A DNA stretch of 64,000 nt from JACCTU01 sp963809175. Lineage in GTDB: Bacteria; Actinomycetota; Thermoleophilia; Gaiellales; Gaiellaceae. A program made the translations under genes and the position numbers. The notes under the pieces are model-generated. The model was not told the DNA's origin. It did no database searches and saw only the letters and a program-made list of their open reading frames with translations. Positions 26,346 to 38,300 of this stretch are shown piece after piece. The first letter of the stretch is position 1. The number at the start of each line of letters is the position of its first letter. The stretch lies in the NCBI GenBank assembly GCA_963809175.1, contig CAWEIK010000003.1, forward strand, positions 496,001-560,000, in the 5' to 3' direction.

Positions 26346-29300
26346 GGGAACTCCGAGCTGAGCGATGGCCGAGATGAAGTGAGAAGAGGTAACGGTGCGG
26401 GCAGCGTGGCCTAGAGCGCGGCGCAGCGACCCCGAACCGCCGGAGCTCACGACCTTGCGGGTCGGCCGCTTCACGTTCTTCTTCGCCGCAGGCCCCTTCT
26501 TCACCTTGGCGGGCTTCGCCTTGCTCGCAGGGAGAAGGCCGCGCTGCCCGGTGGTCGTCGTGGCGGAGATGCCGTAGCTGAGCAAGCCGGTCTTGCCGTT
26601 CTTCTTGATCGTGATGATCACGGACGCCGTCGTCGAGGCGCCGGCGTTGTCGGTGACGGTCGCGACGATCGTGAAGTTCCCCGCGACGGAGTACGAGCGC
26701 GTGCCGGAGCACGTTCCGGACCCGTTGCTCTCCGAGACCGTTCCGGTCGTCGTCGTCCCGTTGCCCCAGTTGATCGTGCAGGTGTGGGTGTCCGCACGGC
26801 CCGGGTCTGTGAACGGCACGACGACGGACACGCCGGCCCCGATCAAGAACGAGCTCCAGTTGACCGGCGAGCTGATCGTGGCGGACGGCGCGACGTTCGC
26901 CACGGCGACGGTGAACGTCTCGGTGTCGGACGCGCCGGCCGAGTCGACGACCGTCACACGGACCGAGTAGGCCGCTGCCCGGTCGTTCACGTACGTGTGT
27001 GAAGCACTCAGCGCGCCGGCGACGGCCGTCGTGAAGGACGAGGTGGTGCCGTCGCCCCAGTCGACCGAGACCTGCCACGACGTTCCGGACCCGCCCGTGA
27101 TCGCGCCGAGCGAGAACGTCGTGGGCTTGCCTTCCTGCGTGACCTGGTTGGCGGGGCGGCTCAGGTCGAGCAGCCCACCGACCGTGACGCGCTGGGTGAC
27201 GATCGTCACGTTGCCCGCCGCATCGACCGCGGTGTAGGTGATCGTCGTCGTTCCGACCGGGAAGACGTTGCCTGCCGGCACGCCGCTGCGCGTGACGGTG
27301 ACGCTGCCGGAGTTGTCGGAGGCCACCGGCGATCCGAGCTCCGCGTTCGTGACCACGACCGACGTGCGCCCGGCGAGACCGCCCGCACGACGTTCGGCGG
27401 CGCCGTCAGGGTCGGCTTCTCGAGGTCGCTGACCGTCACCTTCTGGGTCTTCACCGTCGTGTTGCCGAACACGTCGGTGGCGGTCCAGGTGATCTCGGTG
27501 ACCCCGATCGAGAACAGGTTGCCCGTCGGGACGCCCGATCTCGTGACGACCACCCCGGCCAGGTTGTCGGTGGCGAACGCCGTGCCGATGGACGTGTTGC
27601 TCACGAACGCGGTCGCCTTGCCCGGGTCGGTCGCGCGGGTCAGGTTGCCCGGGGCGGTCAGCGTCGGCGGCGTGCTGTCGGGCGAGGTCGTCACCTGCGT
27701 GCCGGCCATGAACTTGACGTCGTCGTACGACGCGGACCCGGAGCGGCTGAGGAAGCCGACGGAACCGTCGACGACGCCGGCGTTGTACGCGAAGGAGGCC
27801 ACCTCGACTCCGTTCTGGAGCACCGTCACCGTCGTCCCACGGAGGCCGATCTGCAGGAGCTGGTCGCCGCTCACAGGCCGTGCCACGGTGGCGTCGGCCA
27901 CCCAGCGCTTCTTGTGCCGGTGGCCGATCACGAGCGTGCCCGTGGCCGGGTCGATCGTCACGTACTTGTAGTCCTCGTCCGAGTAGTAGTCGAAGACGAA
28001 GCCGCCGATGCCGGTCGACGTCAGGCGAGCCTGGAGCTCGACATACGTCTCGTACCCGACGGAGCTCGGAGTGGTCACGAGCGAGATGGCGGGGCTGCTT
28101 GCTGCCGAGCCCGAGTACCGCCCGCCGGCCACCGACCAGCCGCCTGACGCCGCTCCGAGACCCTGGGCCTGGCCGTCGGCGAAGTCGTCCTCGTAGGCGA
28201 AGGCGGACGAGGGCGGGATCGTCCTGACGACGAAGTTGTCGAACGAGCCGCGAGCGTTGTCTGCCCCGAGCCCGACCAGGCCCTTGTTCAGCCCGAAGGC
28301 GCGTCCGTCGACGAACCGCGGGTTGTACTGGAGCGTCGCGGCCGAGCCGCCGTCAACGGTCACCGTGACGTTCAAGCCGTCGACGACGACGAGCATGTCG
28401 TAGCTGCGATTCGCGAACATCTGCTTGTTCGACTGCGCGAGCACGTTCCAACCCGAGGCCGTGCGCTGACCGAGCACCACCTTGTTGGTGGCAGCGTCGA
28501 GCCCGGCGAACTTGAAGTCGGTCGGCGAGAAGTAGTCGAAGATCACGTACGCGTTGGACTTCCACCCGCCGACCGCGTTGCCGAGCATCATCAGCGTCGA
28601 GATCTCGTAGTAGACGGGCAGCGTCTCGTCGGTGTAGAAGACGCCCGCCGCGTCCTGGCCCAGCGAGGCTGCCGACACACCGAGGATCCCGCTCGAGAGC
28701 TCCCAGACGCCGGAGTCGACGGCGAATCCGCTCGTCGAGCCGTTGTTGAAGTCCGCACCCCGGAGCGTGTCGCGGCGCCCGCCCGGGATGTTCCCCGGCT
28801 GCGGGTCGCTCGGCGCGCCGGTCTGCTGCTGCCAGTACTGGTGATCCTGCTGGACGATCAGCCCGAGCTCGCCCTCGTACTCGCCGTTCCGGCCGGGGCG
28901 CGTGATGTGGCTGCCGGTGTCGGTGTCGCGCGTCGGGTCGGCGCCGTCACTCGCCGAGAGCGCGTAGAGGAACTCGGGCAGGAACGGGTTGACCTGGCGG
29001 CTGACCGTCGCGATCCCGAACGGCGCGAACGGCACGAGGTAGCTGTTCCACTCGCCGACCCAGTCGATCAGTCGATCGCCGCCGGTGTTGCCGATCAGGA
29101 TGTCGACGCCGGCGCCGCCGTACGCACGATCCTCGAACGTTGCGTGCGTCTCGGGCACGTCGTTGAGCGACCCGTTCGTCGTCAGCATGTCGTCGGCGTT
29201 CAGCAGGTCGTTGCCCCAGCCGCCGTAGATGTCGTCCTTGCCGGAGCCGCCGACCATCCAGTCGTTGCCGAGGTCGCCGAAGACGATGTCGTTGCCGTCG

Positions 29301-32300
29301 GTGAACGACGGTCGTCGCGGCGCGGCAGGTGCCGTTCGGGGCGAGGTCGATGCAGCTCGACGGCGTCACGCGGCCCTCGGTGACCTGGATCGTGTGCGTC
29401 GCGTCGACGACCTTGCTCGTCTCCACCAGGTTGAGGAAGTACTGGTAGGGGAAGCTGGAGAGCGGCGGGCTGGCGGTGCAGGTGTGGCCGCTCGGCGAGA
29501 ACGCGGTGCAACCCCACGTCGCCCCGGCGGCGGTGAAGACGATCGCGCGCCGCGGGTCGTACTCGTCGTAGAGATAGAACTCGCCGAGCCGCGGGGCGAA
29601 CGGCTTCGGAGCGAGCCACGGGTCGAAGTCGGCGCCGAAGCGCAGCAGGTTCCCCGGGTTCCACGGTCGCGTCCAGTCGGTGCGGATCAACCCGTTCTCG
29701 AGACCGGCCGCGAAGTGCTGGACGTACGAGTCGGGGAGCGCCTCGGCACCCGAGATCGCGTCGTCGCCCGCAGCGCCGTGCATGAAGTCGTCGTCCCAGC
29801 CGCCGAACATCACGTCGTCGGAGTTGTTCGCGTCGTAGGTCGGCACGTCGATCTGGAAGTGACCGGCCTGGTCGTTCGGGCCGAGGTTGTACGGCGTGAT
29901 GTCGAGCTCCTTCTTCAAGGCGCCCGCGACGTTGATCGTCGCCGTCTGGACCTGACCCGGCGTGTAGATGAACTCGCTCAGGACGTAGCCGTGGATCACC
30001 TTCGTGTCGGGGTCGCCGATCAGGAACGCGTTGATCCCGAAGAGCGGCTCGCTGAAGGTCGTCGTCCAGCAGTTCGCGCCCGAGCAGCCGGTGTTGCGGC
30101 TCGTCATGATCCGGCCGTCGTCGCCGAGCATGCCGTCCTGGCCGGTGCCGCCCGACATCCAGTCGCCGCCCCAGCCGCCGATCAGGTCGTCGTCCTGGGC
30201 GTCGCCGTAGAGCACGTCGTTTCCGCAGCCGGAGTAGACGGTGTCGTCGCTCGACTCGCCGTGGATCTCGTCGGCGCCGCCGATGTCGGTGTAGCGGCTG
30301 GCCGTCGTGTCGCCCGCGTCGGTCGTCGTCGTGATGTTGCCCGAGCACGTCGGCAGCGGCGTCGAGCACTCGCCCGTCGCGTCGTCGCCGGCGCTGCTGC
30401 ACAGCGGGCTCTGGGTGCCGGGTGCGAAGAAGTTCGCGGGCAGGAAGTCCGGCCCACCGGGCGTGTAGTCGAGCAGGTGGACGCCGCGGACGATGAGCTT
30501 GCCGTTCGGGTCGTACGTCGACGACGGACGAGTAGTTGTCGTAGGCGAACCGGAGATACCGCTGGTCGGTCGCCGACGCCGGCGCGAGCGCGGTGTTGCC
30601 GGTGCCGACGATCCGGATGATCCGGCCGTTGTCGCCGACGATCGAGTCGGCGTCGCGCGCGTGCTGCTGCTCGACGAGCGTGCCGTCGCCGAACGCGACG
30701 TCCTGGTTCCGATCGATCTGGGTGCCGGCACCGCCGAAGAGCAGGTCGTTTCCGTCGGGTCGCCGGTCCTTGCCGGGGACGAAGCCGAGCGACGTCCAGA
30801 CGACGCCCGCGATCGTGAGCGTCCCACCCGTCGGCGACGCCGTCAGGGTCGTGAGCCCGGTGATCACCTTGTTGGCGCCGACGAGTCTCGATCGTCCGCG
30901 AGGACTGGACGGCCGGGAGCGCGTTGCCGAACAGGGTCAGCGTGCCGCCGGAGATCGAGCTGATCGTGTAGAGGCCTGCGATGCCGGAGATCTGCACGGT
31001 CTGGCCGAGGAGGCTGAGCGTCTCGTCCACGAGCCCGAAGAAGTCGGAGCTGCCGCCGAGGATGTCGTCCTGGCCGAGACCGCCGAACACGATGTCGCTG
31101 CCGCCGCCACCCTCGATGTAGTCCTCACCGTCGGTCGCAGCCTCGAACGAGGCGACGATGTCGAGGTCGCCGACGTAGTCGCAGACCTTCCCGCCGCCCA
31201 CGGGCAGCAGGCAGCCGTCCGGCGAGCGCGACGCGCCGACGTGCGAGAGGGCGGCGAACGCGCGCTCGATCCCGCCGTCGCCCTGGGCGACGTCGTTGCC
31301 CATCTGACCGAACAGCAGATCGTGTCCCTGGCTCCCGGCGAGGTAGTCGTTGCCGAAGCTGCCGCCGCCCTTCGCCTTCTGGTTCGGCGTCAGGTCGGCG
31401 TTCAGCGGCTGGTCGACCGAGAGCTGGACGTCGAAGCTGTGGAACTGATGGCTCGGGTCCTCGTCGTCGAAGTCGACGAGGTACTCCGCCCACCACGGGT
31501 GCGTGTCGAGGCCGGGGCTGTCCGGATCGCGGTACGACTGCCAGACGCCGTTCACGAGGAGCAGGCCGCTGTTGTCCTGCGTGACGGGGTTGCCGAAGCC
31601 GCAGGCGTTCGCGCGATCGGTGCGGCTGTAGAGCAGCGTCCCGCAGAGCGCCTGGAAGCGCCCGTTCGTCGTGTTGATCGGCCCGGCGTAATCGGTCGCA
31701 GACGGGAACGTCGGCTCGGAGACCCGCCTGAGCAGGAAGACGTTGTCGCCGAAGACCATGTCGTCGCCCTCGTCGCCGTCCGCCATGTCGTGGCCGGCGC
31801 CGCCGACGAGGACGTCGCGGCCGAGGTTGCCGAAGAGGACGTCGTCGGAACCGTTCTGGAAGGCGCGCGAGTCGACCAGCCGGATCGACGCGATCGACGT
31901 GGTCTGAATCTTCTGCAGGCGCTGGTCGGGCTCGTTCGGGTCCGCGGTCTGCTGCACGACGATGCCGTGGTCGCCGAAGATCACGTCGTCGAACAGGACC
32001 TGCAGCCCGCCGAGGGCGGATGAGGTCAGCACCGTCCGGAGCTCTTCGCCGAGGTAGTACTGCAGCGGCTGGCTCGCCGACGTCGGCGCGGTCGCCGGTG
32101 ACGTCATCGTCTCCGGGCTCTCGCCGTAGATCAGGTCGCGCCCGGCGTCCATCGCGTCGGCGTTCAGCGACGGGACCGGCTTGATCGTCTGGTCGCCCGC
32201 GGGGTTCCGCTTGTCGAGCGTCGGCGCGGGGCTCGCGTTGACGGAGGTGACGGTCGAGCGCCCGCGTGAGGATGTCCACGTTGAAGCCGGAGTCGCCGTA

Positions 32301-35300
32301 GATGTGATCGACGCCGCGGAGGCCGAGGATCGTGTCGTCGCCGGACCCGCCCGCAAGATGGTCGCCCGCCTGGCTGCCGATGATCAGGTCGTTGCCCGCG
32401 CCGCCGTAGGCCGTGAAGCCGACGGTCGGGAGTGCCGGCGTGCAGCCGGTGCCGTTGCACGTGATCCAGGGAGGAGCAAACAGCCCGCTCGCGTCGATGA
32501 TGTCGTTGCCGGGGTTGTCGAACGGATCCGCGAGCGGGAACACCCACTCGTCGTCCTCGTTCTCCTGATCCGGGATCCGGTAGAACGGGTCGTAGGGCTT
32601 CGGACCGAACTCGTAGCCCTTCACGTTCCACGGCTGGCCGCCGTACCAGACACCGTCCTGCGAGGTGTCGCCGTAGACGACGAGCGGTGACTCGGGACCC
32701 GCGAGCCGATCAGTGCCCAGCGGGCCGCGGCACGGCTTCGACGGATCGACGAGCACGCCGATGTTGCAGACGACGATCGTGTCGCCGCCCATGCGCGTCC
32801 CGCCGTCGTAGCGCACGTCGGAGCCGAAGACGGTGAGCTTGATCGGCGTGAAGACCGGCAGTGTCGTACGTCGGCGAAGCCGGGTTCTGGTCGATCACGT
32901 AGGTGGGCTGCAACGCGGCGCCCTGGAGCACGAGGGTGTTCGCGGTGACGCCGACGACCGTCCACGGCCCGGCAAGACCGGTGACGTGAACCTTGAGCCC
33001 GATCGTGAAGGCCGTGCCGTTCGGCGCCGAGCCCGCGAAGCAGTTCAGGTTCGCCGCGGCGCACGTGAGCGTGCTGGTCGGCGGGGTCGCGCCGACGGCC
33101 GGCTGCACGGTGACGTTCATCAGCCCGGTCGTGGACACGATCTCGGCCTCCGCGACGTGGATGGCCGTGTTCGTGTTCGTCGCGGTGGCCAGCTTGTCGG
33201 TGAATGCGTCGTCGGAGAGCTGCATCGTGCTGTTCAGGCCGCACTTCGGGAACGGGTCGGAGAACGGGCAGGGCGTGAGGTTGACGAAGTCGCCGATCGT
33301 GCGCGTCTTGCCGTCGCCCTCGACCTGCACGCGCTGGTTGAGCGAGAAGCCGGCGCCGATCCAGGACAGGCCGTCGAGCCGCGTGATCGTGTTCGGGGTC
33401 GCCCCAACCGACCCGGCAGTCGTCATCGGGAACTCGATCCGAAGCGCGGTGTTGCCGCCGCCGTGGACGACGGTGAGGCCGCCGTGCGGGCCGGGCCAGA
33501 AGACCATGCGCGTCTCCGGCGTCGAGATCGTGGGCATTTCGGCACCGCGCTCGAGCCGCAGCACGCTGTCGTTCAAGCCCTCGATCCTGCGGAGCCGCCA
33601 GGCGCCCTCGAGCCCCTGGATCATCACGAGCTGACCCTCGATGAACCCGAAGGTCTTCCAGGACTGGCCGGCCGCGAACGTCCCGATGACGTACCCGCCG
33701 AAGATCCACTGCTCGAGCGTCGCGGGATCCTCCGTGACGATCGGCGTGATCGTGATCGGCACGGTCGCCTGCACCGGCACGTCCTGGGCCGTGAGCGTGC
33801 GGAGAACAGGCGTCACGCGCGTGACCGACCGTGCCGCGCTCGGCGCGCTCGCGATCCCGGGCCCGCTGCCGAGCAGCAGCGTCGTCGCGCTCACCGCGAG
33901 CACCTGCCACTCGCCGCTCGGCGCGCCGATCACCGTGAAGGCGCTGCTCGTGACCCTCTGCCCCATGACGAAACCGTCGACGGCCCAATCGCCGCTTGCG
34001 CGCACGAGCGCGGCGCCGGTCGCGTACCCCTCGATGGAGAACGTCGGCGTGAGCGTCGCCTCGGGCTGCAGCGGCGGGGTCGGAACGGCGCCGGACACGA
34101 GCTGCAGCTGCATGACGCTGTTGTCGACGGTGTCGCCGTCGAACGTGTCGCTGAAGCCGATGACCTTCCAGAGCTGGGTCGGGAAGCCGTCGATCTTGAC
34201 CGGCTGGCCGATGAGGAAGCCCTGCGCCTTCCAGTCGAACGGCTGCGAGCGGGAGACGTTCACGCCGCTCGCCGTCGGCGTCAGGATGACCGAGCCCTTG
34301 AGCTTGACCGGGTCGTCCGGGTCGAGCGTGCCCTGGATGTCGATCCGGTCGTTGCCGATCCCGTTCATGAAGTTCAGGACCTCGATCGTCGACTTCGCAC
34401 CGTTGGTCTCGAACTTGCCGTCCACGAACTGGACGCTGCCGAAGCTGATCCCGCCCGGGAAGACCGCGGGCTCGCCGAAGGTCTGCGGGTTGCCGCTCGA
34501 GTAGGTCGGCCCGAAGTCGAGATCCTTCGCGAGCCCGAAGCCCGTGAGCGTGGTCGAGGTCAGGACGCCCGAGGTGTCGGCCTTCGAGCCGTCGTTGTAG
34601 ACGTTGAGGACGTCGATCTGCTTCGACTCGGGCGGCTGCGTCCCGATCTTGAAGAGCGGGCCGTCGTGCTCGCCCGGCAGCTTCACGCCGAGGTTGAGCG
34701 ACCGGTCGGCGCCGGTGACGCCGCCTTCGACCGCGAGCGGGCCCTGGAGCTTGTAGAGCCCGTGCTTCTGGACCGGGAAGACCTTCACGCCCTGGCGGCT
34801 GATCGGGACGGCGTAGCCGACGTCCGCGACGAGGTCGACCCGCTGCTCGACGAACCAGTTGTCGTCTTCGAACGTCGCCACCGGAGCGATCCGGCGGATC
34901 AGGACCTTCGCCGTGCCGCCGAACCCGTCCGCGCCCAGGTTGTCGACGAGGTGGAACGCCGGCAGATCCGGGACGGACGGGTCGCCGAGGTCGACGTACG
35001 AGCGGAACTCGATCGTCGTGTCCTTCGCCTCGTTGTGGCCGCGGATGATCGCGATCTTGTAGCGGCCGGTCGTGCCGGTGCAGCCCACGCCGTCGGACGA
35101 CACGCACAACTCGACCCACTGGCCCTCGAGGAAGCCGTCGCCGAGGAAGCCCTGCAGCTTGCTGCCCGGAGCCGGCTGCACCGGGATGTCCATGCGCACG
35201 ACCTGCCAGCCGCCCTGGGTCGGAGGTGCGTTCGTCGACGTGTCGACGAAGGTGACGTTCCCGTAGAACCAGCCGTCGTTGGAGAGCAGGCTGACCGTGT

Positions 35301-38300
35301 CGGACTTCAGGTTGCCGACATAGCCCCGGACGCCCGCGTCGTTCGGGATCGCGTTCTTCAGCGCGATCGCGAGCTCGGTGACCGCGGTCGGCGAGTCGGA
35401 GATCTCGAGGTCGTAGGTCTTCGTGATCGCGCCGACGGTGATGCTGACGCGGATCAGGTTGCGGCGCTCGAAGCCTTCGTCGACGAAGCTGCCGAGGTCG
35501 GAGCCGTTCGCACGCGTGATCGTGAGGCCGTCCGCCGAGACCGCGAGGTTGCCGAGGAAGAGGCGCGTCGGGACGAGGCCGCCGATGACCTGGTACGCCG
35601 ACAGCGGGATCGCGACGCCGTTGATCCCGGCCACGTCGACCATGCCGTCGGTGAGCACCGCGAGGCGCACCTGGCCGTTCGGCTGCTTGGTGAGCCTGAT
35701 CGTGTACCAGTCGGCGGACGAGAACGGCTGGAGGTCGGCCGGGTCGTCGTAGGCGACGTTGCACTTCGTGTCGCCGCACTTCTGCACGAGCGTGCCCACG
35801 CCGCTCTCGATCGAGATCGCGTCCGCGGTCTCGTCGTCGTAGACCTCGACGGCCGTCGTGCCGGTACCGGAGCGGAGATTCGGGAAGACGTAGCGCGAGG
35901 TCGGGTCGGAGGTCTTGCCGTTGTCGATGTCGCTCTTCGCGATGTCGACGGTGCCGTCGGCCCGCGGGACGATCAGGTTCGTCGACTGGAGGTCGTCGCG
36001 CACGAAGGTGATGACCGCGGTCTGCGGGTCCTCCCACGCCGCGTCCGGCCGCGCGTTGATCTTCACGCGGACCGGCAGGAACCAGTTCGCGGAGTTGAAG
36101 TCGATCGTGTAGTAGGTGAACCACAGGTTCGGGTCGGGGGTGTTCGTGTTGTCCCAGACCCACTTGCTCCACCGCAGGTCGGTCGCGTTCAGCTGGATCA
36201 TCTGCTGGCTCGCCGGGTCGAGCACGAGCTTGACGCGGATCGTCGCGGTCCCCGGGTCCTTCTGGAGCTGGATCAGGATCTCGTCGGTGCGGCCCGTGTA
36301 GACCTTCGGGAGCAGGCCGACGCAGGTCGGGTTGGTCACGTTGTCGACGGGCTTCGCGTCGGCCGCCGGGTTGAAGCACCCGCCCTCGATCACCATCGAG
36401 CGCTGGTCTTCCTCGGACGTCCCCGGCGTCACCTGGATCACGTAGATGCCAGGCGTGTCGTTGTCGCGCACCATCACTTCGACGTTGCGGACCTGGACCT
36501 GGTCGAACTTCGGGTTCTCGGAGATCGTCGAGTGCTGGACGACGACGACGCGGTCACCCTCGGAACGCGGGTCGTCGACGGCGTAGACGAAGACCTTCTG
36601 GTCGTCCTTCCAGCTGCCCCCGGGGCCACCGGTGAAGGTGAAGACGAGCGCGCGGTTCGCCTCGTCGCGGAGGACGCCGTTGATCCAGCGGTAGCGCTTG
36701 AAGTTGCTCTGGCTCGCGCACGTCGCCGCGGTGCCCGTGCACAACCAGATCGAGTCGGCCTCGCCGTCGTCGAGCGAGTTGCTCGGCAGCCCGGTGATCG
36801 GGTCGAACGGCTCCGGATTCGCGAACGCGTCGTCCGCCTCTTCCTGCGGCGAGCGCGCCGCCGAGATCGTCACGTAGACGGTGTCGCCCGGGTCGGCCGC
36901 AAGCCGGATCATGTACGAGTCGATGTCGGGGATCGGCCCGGAGCCGAGCCCGCCCTCGCGCACAGTCGTACCCGGCCCAGTCTCGGTGATGATCACGAGC
37001 CCGAGGTCCGGCGTCGCAAGGTTGTAGTCGAGCCCGTCGACCGGCAGACCGTCGTAGAACTTGTCGAGCACGGCCATTAGCCGGTGGTCGATCGTCCCGC
37101 TGATCCCCTCGAGCTCGCGCGTGACGATGTCCTCGTTCACGTCGCCGGCGACGTTGATCGTGTCGGAGCCCAGACCGCCGATGACGCGGTACGCGACGCC
37201 GAACTTCGTCGAGAGGATGAAGAACTCGTCGTCGCCCTCGAGGCCGTCCACCTCGACGACCTCGATGTTCTCGTAGCGGACGTTCAGGCCGGCGCCGAAG
37301 ATGCCCTTGACGCTGATCACGATGTCGTCGGCGAACTCGGTGCCGAGGACGACGAGCTTGTCGAAGCCGGTGCCGCCGTCGACCGAGACGGGCGCGTTCA
37401 CGTTGTACGACACCTCGTCCTCGCCGCCGCCGGCACGGATGTCGAGCGGGCGCGCGGTCGAGAAGCCGAGGCCGATGATCGGGCGCGCGACGCCGTCGAG
37501 GTCGAGCGGGATGACGTCGTCCTCCCACATCGTCGGGTCGGCCGGGTCGCCGGGCTGAAGATCGGGGCGCCCGTCATGTGCGCGTCGGCCTTGTTGCAGA
37601 CGCCGTCGCCGTTGTTGTCCTTGCGGAACCCGGTCCACCCTTCGCCGTCGTAGCCGGGATTGCCGGCGCTCGTGCACGTCGCGGGCTGGCCGCCGCCCGC
37701 CGGGATGTTGGCCACCGGGTAGGTGAACGTGTCGGGGTCGGCCTCGAGGTTGATGTCGACGAAGTCGCAGTCGTCGTCGGCGTCGGCGCTCGTGTCGCAG
37801 ACCGCGGCGAGCGCGAAGGCGCGAACGACGAAGAGGTCGTTGTCGTCGTCGCCCTCGAGCCGGAGCTCGGCCTGGTTCGCGTAGACCACGAACTCGTCGT
37901 TGCCCGTCCCGCCGGTCGCGACGAGCGGGGCGTGGATGCCCGGGCTCAGCCAGCCGCGGGTCGTCGCGACGAGCACCGGGAACGTGTCGTGCGGGAGCAG
38001 GAAGCCTTCCTCGGCGTCGCGCTTGAAGCCGAAGATCTGGCCGATCTGGAAGAGGTCGTTGCCGGCGCCGCCGTCGAGCGTCGTGATCGCAGAGTTGTCG
38101 TCGACGAAGAAGGCGTCGTTCCCGCCGAGGCCGTAGACGGAGAGCCGGCCGTTCAGCGCGGCGTCGTAGTTGATCCGCTGGACCAGGCTCGAGGTCTCGT
38201 CGCCGACGACCCGGCTGCGGTAGCCGCCGAGCCCGCCGTCGGGCGAGTTGTCGCCGTGGAGCAGCGCCACGAACGCCGGGTGATCGGCCCGCTCAGCGGC

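Noticed and set aside
32833..37080. A 1,415-codon open frame on the plus strand, antisense to the giant gene
   Set aside because: High GC makes the antisense frame of biased genes stop-poor. Its product is Arg/Val/Asp-rich without domains, and the minus strand carries clear modules here.
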